Of a DNA stretch of 64,000 bases, positions 22,899 through 32,850 are shown in pieces. The stretch comes from Pascua guehoae. Lineage: Eukaryota > Basidiomycota > Tremellomycetes > Trichosporonales > Trichosporonaceae. The position numbers and the translations under genes are program-made. Within the stretch, counting starts at the first letter, position 1. Every line of letters starts with the position of its first letter. Location of the stretch: the NCBI GenBank assembly GCA_001600415.1, contig BCJX01000001.1:2737532-2801531 (forward strand). The letters are read 5' to 3'. The notes below the pieces were generated by a model. That model did not search any database. It had not been told where the DNA came from and saw only the letters and a program-made list of their open reading frames with translations.

Positions 22899-23730
22899 AT
22901 GATCGCTTCCAAGCTTCTTGCTGTGGCTGCCCTCGGTGAGTTCAATGTCCTTCCTTTCCTCCTTGTGGTGCCAGTATCCGACCAATTCGTCCCTCGTGGT
23001 TCAGGATTTGCAGTGAATGATTGCTAACTTTAAGGCCTCGTTGCGGCCCTTCCCCAGTCCGACGCCAACTTTTCTTGCGACAGCGACTGTCAGGCCTCCA
23101 TCTCAGCTACTTCTGTGGACCCCGAAAACTGCTACGTAAGTAGTCCACCTCATAACACGGCAATGAAACGGCTCGCAGTTCAATCTCTCCTCCCGCTTCC
23201 TTCTTTCCCCCCTGCCACACGTTGCTAACACATCGTAGGGTGACATCGGTATCGTCCATCGCACCTGCTACCTCTGCGTCAAGGTAGGCATGGGCACCGA
23301 TGCGGTAAAGGGGGTCGGCAACGTTTCCAATTCCAAGAAGTGGGCGGACATTTGCCTCCAGGAAGTGGGCGACGAATGGACCAACACTAAACGCACGAAT
23401 GAAGAGGCCACGAAGAAGTCGGCCTCGTCTACTTCCTCGGCCTCGTCCTCATCGTCATCCGACTCCTCCGACGAGGACGACACGGATACCGACAAGGACT
23501 CGGACAAGGACAAGGACAAGGACAAGGACAAGGACGCCGACGACGACGAGGCCACGTCCACCAAGGCCGACTCCACGAGCGAGACCGCCAGCGGCACCGC
23601 CAGCGGCACCACGTCTGCCTCGGCCTCGGCCTCGACCACCCCCGTCTCGGCTGCTCTCAAGTCGTTCAACGTCGGCCAGCTCGCTGTCGTCGGCGGTGCC
23701 GTCGTCGGTGCTGTCGCTTTCGCCCTCTAA
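22899..23730 (+). CDS. small GPI-anchor-type surface protein, Ser/Asp/Lys-rich
   Basis: Three exons (22899-22935, 23035-23135, 23239-23730) encode 209 aa. A signal peptide (MIASKLLAVAALGLVAALP) is followed by a domain of about 85 residues with six cysteines (FSCDSDC, ENCYG, RTCYLC, DICLQ). A low-complexity stalk follows: a Ser run, an acidic run, an alternating Lys/Asp repeat (DKDKDKDKDKDA) and a Thr/Ala/Ser stretch. The C-terminus is a hydrophobic GPI-type signal (VGGAVVGAVAFAL) after a small-residue site. The six-cysteine front may be related to small cysteine domains of fungal surface proteins, but I do not recognise the family. Likely cell wall or plasma-membrane surface; the function is unknown. 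Confidence 0.8.
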
Positions 23731-24257
23731 TTTTCTGTACACCTACCCTACCCTGCCCCGCCTTGCCGATGAATCGTAATGAGTAATGAGCAATGGTTCA
23801 TCTTGAGTGCCAGTCACCACTACAAAACTTGATGCGCATCACGAGCACCATTTCGCGAGCACCAATGCCTTGAACGCGACTAATGAAGCGTCACAATGGG
23901 GTGTCGCAAACGCCGAGTTGTTTAGAGTAAACGGCTGAACAGTCGGGTAGATTGTGCGGGCATCGGTAGACTGTAGAAGTTGTGAATGCGTTGAGCATTA
24001 TTTCGCGTTATATCCTCTGGTTCCTCGCTAGCGCAGTCCATCAGGGCGAAAGAGTCAATGAGGGCTCTGCAAAACTCTGCAAAATACCCAGGCAGCACAG
24101 AGCACTCTACAACGTCAACCAAGTGAGGTAATGGGGCGACGATCTGTCAAGCCCCTCCAGGAGCTCTCATAAATGTTGGAATACGACTCCAGCCACACGA
24201 CAGCATGGAAACACTTTTGCTGTACAGTAAAAGTTCCAACAAGAAAACAAGACAACA
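23731..24257. other. intergenic region
   Basis: Nothing recognised between the surface-protein gene and the initiator tRNA gene. Confidence 0.5.
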
Positions 24258-24341
24258 ATCGCTATGGCTTAGTGGGAAAGCGCCAGGCTCATACCATTGG
24301 TATAAACCTGGAGATCGCAGGATCGAAACTTGCTGGCGATA
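24258..24341 (+). tRNA. initiator tRNA-Met(CAT) with 12-nt intron
   Basis: The acceptor stem ATCGCTA/TGGCGAT begins with A1:U72. The D-arm is GCTT..AAGC, the anticodon stem CCAGG/CCTGG, and the T-loop ATCGAAA has A54 and A60. A1:U72, A54 and A60 are hallmarks of eukaryotic initiator tRNA. The anticodon CAT is at 24290-24292. A 12-nt intron (24294-24305) interrupts the loop after position 37. Discriminator A at 24341. The usual third G:C pair of the initiator anticodon stem is A:U here. Confidence 0.88.
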
Positions 24342-24668
24342 AACCATCTAAATCTCTTTTTGTGGTCGAATAGAAATCAAGAATTAGTGCAGAAGGCACG
24401 CGCAGGTGAATTGTGCAGACCTTCCATTCCGAAAGTGCACGGCCGCGCCGTTTCTTTAAGTGTTGCTCCTGTATTGCTTACTCTCTGCCGCCCCCTGCTG
24501 CCATTCGAGATCCGTCCTACCCATGTAGATGTGGTGAATACGTTTTCGTCAGGAGTTTCCTACCTCGTCGCGGCCGAAATAGAACTCTCGAGCACTGGAT
24601 TTTTGTTCTTCAACCCAACACGGTCCCTCCGCGGCCGCGGTCAGACTCCAGCGACTCATTTGACAGAG
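24342..24668. other. spacer between two tRNA genes
   Basis: Nothing recognised in these 327 bp. Confidence 0.5.
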
Positions 24669-24750
24669 GATTGCATAGTATAGTGGTTATTACGCTTCGT
24701 TGTGGTGATACAAATCCGAAGAGACCGCTGTTCGATTCAGCGTGCAGTCA
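24669..24750 (+). tRNA. tRNA-His(GTG) with 10-nt intron
   Basis: Acceptor GATTGCA/TGCAGTC pairs over 7 bp with one G:U. The TAGTATAGTGGTTATTAC D-region is typical of fungal tRNA-His. Anticodon stem CTTCG/CGAAG and T-arm CGCTG/CAGCG with loop TTCGATT are perfect. Anticodon GTG at 24702-24704; a 10-nt intron (24706-24715) follows position 37. Discriminator A at 24750. Confidence 0.9.
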
Positions 24751-25170
24751 CGTCCAAACACTCTTTTGCCTCCTGTTTTACCAGCTGGAGGTGGATATAT
24801 CCTTGCAGGGGGAGACTGGCGATTTGATTGCCCAGATGCCACGCGGAAATGACGTATGTGTTGTCACCTGTTTGTCATCATTCACAAAACGCTCTCAGCC
24901 TTGGGGGTGCTCTTTCATCCTCGCAGCATGCGCAGCAAAGACTCTGTCAGCTGATATTACGGCAATCACATTCCCACCCATTTACATAACAGCCCCCTCA
25001 TCACGCGCCATCATCCTCACCCACCACACGATAACAAGCACAACCACGCTCGCCCGCGGGTCACAGCTTTGCCCATCATTCCTCGCCTCACCACGACTAG
25101 CACAGTCGTTCTCACGACCCTCTTAGTCGCAGCACTCAGCTTCTTTCTACCAAGCAGAAACGTCTCCAAC
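24751..25170. other. intergenic region, pirin promoter
   Basis: The pirin frame stays open for about 100 nt upstream of its first ATG but has no earlier ATG, so this is treated as leader and promoter. Nothing else recognised. Confidence 0.5.
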
Positions 25171-26357
25171 ATGCCTCCTGCTGGCAAAGTCATCTCTCTC
25201 GGCAAGGGCAACCAGTGGCCCGGTGTTGGCCCGTTCATCTTCGCCGTGCACCACCTCGACTTGTACCCCAAGGGCGACGGAAAGCTCGGTCCGGGCAAGG
25301 AGGCCATTGGTGGACGTGCTCTGGGGTCGGACTTTATGAACCCGTCCGGATGGAGCATGTATCACGGGGACACGATTCCTGGATTCCCTCCTCACCCCCA
25401 CCGCGGATTTGAGAGTGAGTGTACGGAAGAGACGGGGGTGACAATTCGTTGCATGGCTGGTACTGACTGGTGCAGCCGTTTCGGTTGTGCGCCAGGGCTA
25501 TATCGACCATGCGGACAGCACGGGCGCGGCCGCACGTTACGGCCCCGGCGACACGCAGTGGGTTACTGCCGGCAACGGCGTGTCCCACAGCGAGATGTAA
25601 GTGGACCCTGGGGAGCTATGAGACATCCTGCGGTGCTGACGAGCAAAGGTTCCCTCTCATCAACGAGGACAAGCCCAACCACATGGAGCTGTACCAGCTC
25701 TGGCTCAACCTGCCTGCCAAGAACAAAAAGGCGCCGGCCGAGTTCAAGATGCTGTGGCAAGAGCAGGTACCCGTCGTGACGCGCGAGAGCACGCACGGGG
25801 TCGCGCGCGTCTCTGTCGTCGCGGGCAAGTTTGACAATACCGAGCCGCTTGCGCCGCCCAAGGCGTCGTGGGCGTCTGACCCCGCGTCCGACGTGGCCAT
25901 CTGGCTCATCGAGCTCGAAGCGGGCGCCAGCATCAAGGTGCCCGTCACACACTCGCCCGACACCAAGCGCACATTCTACGTGCACGGCGTCGACAACGAC
26001 CCCGAGGCCAAGGTCAACATTGGCGGCATGTGGGTTGACGCCGGAAACGCATTCGAGCAGGACCCTGCGGCGGGCGCAAAGGACCGCCTCACGCTCACGG
26101 CGTGCCCGAAAAAGCCTGCGCTCGTCCTCGTCCTCCAGGGGCGCGAGATTGGCGAGCCCGTCGTCAAGCACGGCCCGTTTGTCATGAACACCGAGGACGA
26201 GATTCGGCAGGCGTTTACAGACTACCAGCGCACGAGGTTTGGCGGCTGGCCGTGGGAGAGCGAACAGCCTACACACGGCAAGGAGCCCCGCTTTGCGCGC
26301 TACAGCAAGGATCGTGTAGAGTACCCCGAAGGCAAGCCCGCGACAGCCAAGGCGTAG
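25171..26357 (+). CDS. pirin-like cupin protein
   Basis: Exons 25171-25414, 25476-25596 and 25649-26357 join to 357 aa. The N-terminal pirin/cupin domain is evident from [18 protein letters not shown] (about residues 73-81), [16 protein letters not shown] and the pirin C-terminal cupin ([16 protein letters not shown]). The four metal ligands of human pirin are represented: two histidines in PHPHRG, and His and Glu in HSEM (about 118-121). Pirins bind iron; some act as quercetin dioxygenases and others as nuclear cofactors, and which applies here cannot be seen. At 357 aa it is longer than the usual 290-300 aa, the extra length being mainly a C-terminal segment around [12 protein letters not shown]. 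The first ATG of the frame is used. Confidence 0.93.
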
Positions 26358-27620
26358 GAATGAGGAACGGCAATGCAGTGGGGAGTTGGCACATGGGATG
26401 ACTTATCCCATTGTAATTTTGAAAAGACGTAGGGCTACGGCCGATGAGACGTTCGCTCACAACGGCTGCATGGTTGTATACGTGGTCTTTGATCGTAGCC
26501 TCCCATTACTGATGACACTGATGGAGACATCTGACCATTGTGAATTCCCTCAACCAGCCCCGATGAGCGGCGTGGTGGACGACATGGTGCAATCTCTTGG
26601 TCGAGAGATGTGGAAGGCATACCTGGGAGAAGCGTACAGGACGAGAAGGGGCTCTGGGTGAGACTGATTGGCGCTTTCGAGCTCTGCATCTCAACATCGG
26701 CATGCTCAGTATCCCTGCACCTTCTCGTTCTGTTTTGAGACCCTCTGTATTTATGTAAACGGAACAAAGACAACGGTGGACGGCGGGAGCGCAAGACATG
26801 TAAAACTGCGGGGTAAAAGGCTGGAGGAGTGGTTCCTTCACCGCCACAGCCAGTGGATGTCACAGATGGACAGTCAAGCTTGGCTGCTTCAGTGCAACCA
26901 CTGACAATGGCCTCAACTGTCGCCTCGGCCTGTTCGCATCCCATTCGGGTAACCCTACCCCAGTATTGCATCTCATGTCAAGACACTTGCTCGTTCATTT
27001 ATTGCACCCTTATTCCCACGTCCCCACCTCCCCAACATACAGAGCGACAACCAGAGCGTGCCCGACCCCAGGTTTCATGACGTATTTGCTTCCGAGCTGT
27101 GAGCCTCGAGTGATCGACGGACCGAGTGATCGGCAAATGGCGGCATGTGTCACCACGTTCCCGGCGGTTAGCAACCACCCATGACCGAGGCACAAGGCAA
27201 CGTAACAACGAACGTGGAATACTGCAGCTTGGTTTACGTGGGGATGTTATGGATACCCCGAGGCTATGAGATAAGATGGATAGTGTCAGCATTGCTTGCT
27301 CGGACGTTATTCATCACGGCCATCACTCTAGTGTGCGCTCATGACATCACTCACCATGTGCTAGTTTCTGCTGCAATTCTGTTCGTGCGGTGATGAAGTT
27401 GGCCGACATCTCTGATGTGCGCGCTTCGGCCGGGTCCCGCACCGGTTCCAGTGTATCTGCTAAGGTGTGGACGCTACGCGTCGATTGCCTCGGCCTTCAC
27501 ACGCTGGGATGCATATAAGAAAGCCGCCCAGATGACAAGCCATTCCCACCTCCTTCCCACCCTTCTCATCTACACCCCTACCTTCCTACCTACCCGAATT
27601 CCTCTGTTCGACCCCCCAAA
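26358..27620. other. long intergenic region, no gene recognised
   Basis: About 1.26 kb of family-less short frames. A TATA-like element (TATAAGA, 27514-27520) stands 107 bp upstream of the next ATG. Confidence 0.5.
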
Positions 27621-29094
27621 ATGGCTCCCAAGAAGATTGTCGTGTTCGGCGTCACGGGCGTGCAGGGCGGGAGCGTCGCGCGCGCCCTGCTCGAGGACGG
27701 TCCCGACAAGTTTGAAGTGTGGGGCGTGACGCGCTCCAAGACGAGCAAGAAGGCGCAGGGTGAGTCGGGCAAGGTGACACTGGTGGTGTCCAGGTAGTCG
27801 TTTCCCGTGAAGTCTTGGGTACCCACCGAAGGAACGCTCAAGCCGACAAGGCGGTGTGCGTGCGTGTGCGGGTACCATGCCATGGTGGTGGCTTTGGAGT
27901 ATATTTGTAGTGCTGATAGTAGCGATGGAAAAGCTCGGCGTCAAGCTCATCGAGGGCAACCTCGACGACCCGACCACGTACGAAGCGAGCCTCAAGGGCG
28001 CAGACAACGCGTACATCAACGCCAACTGTGAGTGTACCCGATAAAAGAGCCACAAAAGCGACACGCTCCTAACCCCAGTCTGGGACTACTACGACGGGAC
28101 CAACCCAGACGAAGCGGGCGCGCGCGAGGCAAAGCAGAACAAGGACGCGGTCGACGCGGCCGTGCGCCAGGGCGTGCCCCACGTCGTCTTTTCGAGCCTG
28201 TACGACTTTGGCCCCAAATTTCCCGTGCCCCACTGCGACTCCAAGGTCGAGGGTGAGTTGTACACTAGCCTTGGGGGTTGTTGGCTGACGTGATTCTAGT
28301 GGTAAACCACCTGCGCAAGAATAATATTCCGCACACGCTCGTCTTTGCGGCGTGGTACTTTTCCAACATTTTCATCTTTCCGCACGAGAAAAAGGGCGAC
28401 GAGCACGTGCTCCAGTTCCCCATGCCGGATGGGGACAAGATGGTCGGCTTTGACGCCGAGCAGATTGGGCTGTGGGCGCGTAATGCCTTCCGTGACCCCG
28501 AGGCGTGGAATGGTGAGTCGGACGTGGGGGCGGGGGAAAGGGTGAATAGTTGAAGTGGCGAGATCATCGCACAGGCATGCGGCTTGCATCTGCCCTGCTG
28601 CGGAGATGATTTGGGAAAGGTAACCCCCGCCCCCTGCACCTCTTCCCCCCCCCCCGCCCCCTCCCCCCTAACTGGCGAACTGGCGGAAGAACCAGAATGA
28701 GAATCGCATTCAAGGATGGAATTGACTTCCTCGTACTCGAGCTAACACCGCAGGCAAGGAGATCCACTGCGACGCCGACGCCCTCACGCCCGTCCAGATG
28801 GCCGACGCGCTCTCGCGCCTCACGGGCAAAAAGGTCAAGACGGGCGGCCTGACGCGCGACACGTTCTACTCGGACAAGTACAAGGAGTCGATGCCGCTCG
28901 AGCTGTGGATCAACTACAAGGCCATTCTCGACGGGTGAGTCGAGCCGGGCGTGTATTTGACTGATCACTGACGCTTTGTTTTCAGAGGTATGCCGTACGA
29001 CAAGGAAAAGGCGCACAAGGAGGCGCCGGGCGCGTACGACTTCCCGGCATACATCAAGGCCAAGAAGGACCAGGTGGACAAGATGTTTGCCTAA
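27621..29094 (+). CDS. NmrA-like NAD(P)-binding protein
   Basis: Six exons (27621-27759, 27923-28027, 28079-28252, 28300-28512, 28754-28934, 28986-29094) join to 306 aa. The N-terminus has the Rossmann GVTGVQGGSVARALLE glycine motif directly after beta-strand KKIVVFG. LIEGNLDDPTTY and ADNAYINAN follow, as in NmrA/HSCARG-type atypical short-chain dehydrogenases. The SDR Tyr-x3-Lys pair is not apparent, consistent with NmrA-like proteins that sense NADP(H) rather than catalyse. Such proteins act in nitrogen or redox signalling, or as reductases, in the cytosol; the partner is unknown here. The first and fourth introns (163 and 241 nt) are long for this window; the fourth contains a poly-C tract. 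Confidence 0.9.
28623..28669. repeat. poly-C/poly-G tract within an intron
   Basis: A C-rich run inside the fourth intron of the NmrA-like gene, with four or more runs of at least four C. The complementary strand could form a G-quadruplex. Confidence 0.7.
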
Positions 29095-29925
29095 GCATCC
29101 AAGTGAAGAGGTCACGGCTGGTACAGTATTTACTGTCTTTGTACGTCGAGCGTTTCCGTATGTATACGTCACAATGAACAATAGCTCAGAGTCCGAGAGC
29201 ATAGGTTGTGCGTAGCCGTTATCTCGCCGACGGTACTAGCCATTGTGCCCTGAGGTCTAGTTGGGGCCGAGTGAACACGCGAATAACAACACTTGGCCTC
29301 TATGACGGACGTGTGAGCACATTCACGTGAGATATCCCAAGTGGCGACATGAGCGATGAGTGTCATGCAGCGATTGGGGCGGTGAACGGGGTAGTGTGGG
29401 ATGTGAGCGTATTGTGTGCTCTTGGCATTGGGGGATGTGACAGCACTCGGCACTGGAAGAGCACATTGTGCAAGACGAATAGGCAATACACAGAAGAGAG
29501 AGAGAGCGCAGGAGAGAGAGACGGAGCGAGAGAGAGAACGAGAGCGAGAGAGCGAGAGAGCGAGAGAGCAAGAGAGCAAGAGAGCAAGAGAGCAAGAGAG
29601 CGAGAGAGCAAGAGAGCGAGAGAGATAGAGTGAGAGAGACAGAGCGGAGAGACAGAGCGAGAGAGTCAGAGCGAGAGAGGCAGAGCGAAAGAGACAGAGC
29701 GAGAGAGAGACAGAGAGAGAGCGCGAGCGAGCGTTTGGACTAATAGACCTGCAGCATTGGTCATCATGATGGTCGACCCAATCCGCCACATCACAGTAAG
29801 CAGAACCGACCGCTACAGAGTCTCACATCCATAAGATCCCAACATTATCCACATAGCCCCGCTAGGGTTTTACGCAACAAGCACGCGATAGAACAAAGCA
29901 CTGAGACATCTATTTCCTAACCTGA
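29095..29925. other. convergent 3' intergenic region
   Basis: Lies between two genes ending towards each other. It is dominated by the purine-rich tract at 29491-29733; no gene recognised. Confidence 0.6.
29491..29733. repeat. GA-rich purine tract, degenerate octamer repeat
   Basis: About 240 bp of nearly pure purine on the plus strand, built from GAGAGAGC/GAGAGCAA-like units. The long frames crossing it are low-complexity artefacts. Confidence 0.9.
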
Positions 29926-31334
29926 TCAACGATACGCCTCTACGGGATACTCCTCGGGTCGCCCCGGGACCCGGTAGGCTCCGCGCAGGGGAGCAGCGTA
30001 CGGGTCGTGGTTCACAGGACTGGTATAGTCGAGTCCGCCCATCTCGAGTGTATTCCCGGCTCCCTCTTGAGCGGCTCGAAGCCTCTTGGGGCGGAACCAG
30101 CGCACCCGAAGGGGGTCGTCGACTGTGAGGAAGATAAAGGGCAGGGTGACGACGAGGGCGGGGAGAGCGGCGAAGAGCGCGACGCCAATCTCGGTAAACG
30201 GCACCTTTTCGCTTGCGTCGGGCTCGCCGTACCAGTACCTGCGTGCGCCGATGAGGAAGACAAACGCGGCCTCGGCTCCGAGCGCGAGGGCGAGCAGCGC
30301 CGCAATCAAGGGTGCGGACAGGCGGACACCCCACGTGGACGCGGTGCGGCTGGGCGTCTCGCCTCTTCTCAGCGCCACGACGATGACCGCGCCAGCCGCA
30401 ATCGCAACGGCCGTCACAATGTACATGATCGCGGCGATCTTGCCGAGGGGGACGTACCCCTGCGTAAAGATGTTGAAGAGCGCAAGCACAAAGGCAATGC
30501 TGAGCCATACGTGGCGGACCCAGGCGATTGCGCGCGACCGTCCCGGCGGAGGGACGCTATCTGCGGGAATGTCGCTGTCGCCGGGGTCGATGGCCATGCT
30601 CCTGCGCATGCCGCGTGCGCTGCAGGTCCAGTACCAGTCTAGCACGAGCTGGACGCCAGCCTGGGCCAGACAGAAGGTGGTGACTGGGAGGAGAATGTAC
30701 GAGACAAAGAGTGGTGCGACAGACCACCCGTCTCCTAGTGCTGCGGTGATGATGCGCAGGATGAAGACGAAGAGGCCGACTGGTTGTTAGCATGACCAAA
30801 GGGCGTGGGGAGGGAGCATGGGTGATGAGGGCGGAGTGAGGGAAGGTGTGTGGTGGCTAGAATGCCGAGGGGATTAGGCATCTTGCGGTCTACCACAGGC
30901 GTACAGGGTGACAAGGGCGGACAGCAGGACTTCTGGCAGTCTTCGTCCATAGCCCGCCCAATACATCCCTGTGGCATACGGTCCACAAACCCGGGCGGTG
31001 TACGCAACTCCCTTGTGTGTGAATCACCGCCCTCGGCTTGGCTGTGCACAACACTCTGCCAGGACTGCAGTTTACATGTGTTACGCACAAAGACCAACTT
31101 GACGCTGTCGTCATCACCGGCTGCTCTCGCCAGGGAAATCCGGTTTCGACATAGACCTTTCCTCTAGGACTCACAGAAGCTCATCGCCACGAGGTAGTCA
31201 TACACTACGCGGACCCGTACGCCACGTGTGATGCGGAAGAGGAGTCCTCCCGCCGCGACGACAAAGAGCGTCGTGAGCGCAATGCTCGTCGCGACGGTGG
31301 CTTGCTCGTGCACGACGTACACATAATCGGACAT
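29926..31334 (-). CDS. seven-span membrane protein of unknown family
   Basis: Two exons (31175-31334 and 29926-30779, minus strand), separated by a 395-nt intron, encode 337 aa. About seven hydrophobic spans are visible: SIALTTLFVVAAGGLLF, FFGLFVFILRIITAAL, VAPLFVSYILLPVTTF, WLSIAFVLALFNIF, AAIMYIVTAVAIAAGAVIVV, LIAALLALALGAEAAFVFLIG and IGVALFAALPALVVTLPFIFL. A hydrophilic loop between spans 3 and 4 and a Tyr/Pro-rich C-terminal tail complete it. There is no signal peptide. Topology recalls RTA1-like or receptor-like fungal proteins, but I see no signature of either. The start ATG (31334) is in a good context and opens a coherent exon. Confidence 0.75.
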
Positions 31335-32850
31335 TGTGGGCGAGACGGGGAAAGAAGGGAAGGGGTGGGGAAGTGGGAGGTAACGAGTGTGGGAATGAAG
31401 CGCCCGCGGCGACTTCTATGCGATGTGATGTGATCGCCAGAGGAACCGAGCCAGCGGCGAGCGACGGGTGACGGGGTGTGGGTGGGGGTGACCGTCCACT
31501 GGGCGGATGGAGGTGTGTGTCCTGAGAGAAGCGACTGTCTGACAGTCGGGTTGTTCAGCAAGTCAGTACTGAAGGCGGTGATGTACACGGATCTTTCAGC
31601 ACAGCATCACCCGAGAGTCGCGACTCGGTCGACTCGGGATAGTGTGCCACGATGGCAGTAGTTGTAACGATGATGACGGGTGCACTTTGCTGACCGGTTT
31701 TGCTGCGCGCTGCCCTGCCAAGAGGCAAGAGGGGAGGGCGATGGGGGAGATGCTATCGGGTCGGGTCACGTGTTGTGCGAGAGTGTATATCTCGATGTCG
31801 AGATGGTTCAGTCCACTGTTCGAGATGGACGTAGCGTCGGCGACGGAAAGGGGAAACGGCGAGTGACGAATGGGGAGAAGGGGAGAAGGGAGTGGAAAGG
31901 GGCAAGCGGTAGGAGAACGAGACAAGGTGTGTGAGTACGAGATGCAAAGTTGAGAGAGACACGGACAGGAGAGGATTGTTTCTCAAACGTGTGCAGTGCA
32001 GTGCAGTGGGTGGATAAAGCAGTGCGACATCGGGTGGTGGCCTGTGCGCCCATCTTTTTGTGGCTGGAATATGCGCGTTTCCGCTTCGGCCCGACCGATC
32101 AGCCATGTACCGTCCACCCATGGCCGCCCCCCATCTCCTGCTCGGTCCAGGCTCACTCGCTCGCTCCTATGCGGTATGCGACTCTGCAGTCCTCCAGTCC
32201 GCAAAAGTCGCGTGCGCGCCATGTCCGAGATCTGTTCTGTACGTCTGTGCGCGCAATGGCGGTTTCTGTCGAGGGTAGAGTGAGTTTGCCGTAAGTGGCG
32301 CAACAGGGACTCGACATTTTTTAGGGCCAGGCGCGCGCGCCTATGGAGGTCTGGGAGTGCTTTGTTGCGTGTGGTGGTTGTGCTTGTCAGAGTGGGTTGG
32401 GTGAGTGGACAGTTTCAAAGTCGGCCGCAAGTGGTGTGGAGCGAGTGACATGTGTGATGAAGTAGTGATAAAGACAAGGTGATAAGCGTCAATAGCGTGG
32501 TTTTGGTGGTGGATATCGACCAACGTAGGTCTCGTGTATCTCGGGACATCCGAGTGTGAGGCGGAAAAGGTGTCCGGACGGCTGCAAAATGGGCCCTTTA
32601 TGACTGGCCCAGCGGCCAGCCAGGTGTGCGGGGCGTTCGGAAGTTGTGACCGTCGGCGGGGCAGTTTATAACCGGCGCCGGTGGGACCGGACCCCACAGC
32701 CGACATGGCATCCAGCATGTTGCTGCGCGCTGCTGCGAGCGGAGCATCAATGTGGGGGCGGTGGGGCAACTACGGACAAGATACGCATCACCCACTTCTC
32801 CACCGTCACCACCACTCACACAACTGTGCGCACTAGCAAATGCTGTGAGC
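31335..32850. other. divergent intergenic region, no gene recognised
   Basis: About 1.5 kb between the 7-TM gene and the C2H2 regulator gene. Frames on both strands are short, mutually overlapping and without family features. Confidence 0.5.

Noticed and set aside
25563..26276. 237-aa minus-strand frame
   Set aside because: Antisense to the pirin gene; Arg/Leu-rich mirror composition.
28564..29202. 212-aa minus-strand frame
   Set aside because: Antisense to the last exons of the NmrA-like gene and running into the poly-C intron; no domain.
29491..29733. Possible CRISPR-like array
   Set aside because: Units are continuous 8-bp purine repeats without unique spacers.
29169..29789. 206-aa Leu/Ser-rich minus-strand frame that mimics a membrane protein
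   Set aside because: Translation of the GA/CT repeat; low complexity, not a gene.
30007..30790. Two plus-strand frames (211 and 234 aa) over the 7-TM gene
   Set aside because: Antisense; the minus strand has the coherent transmembrane pattern and in-phase splicing.
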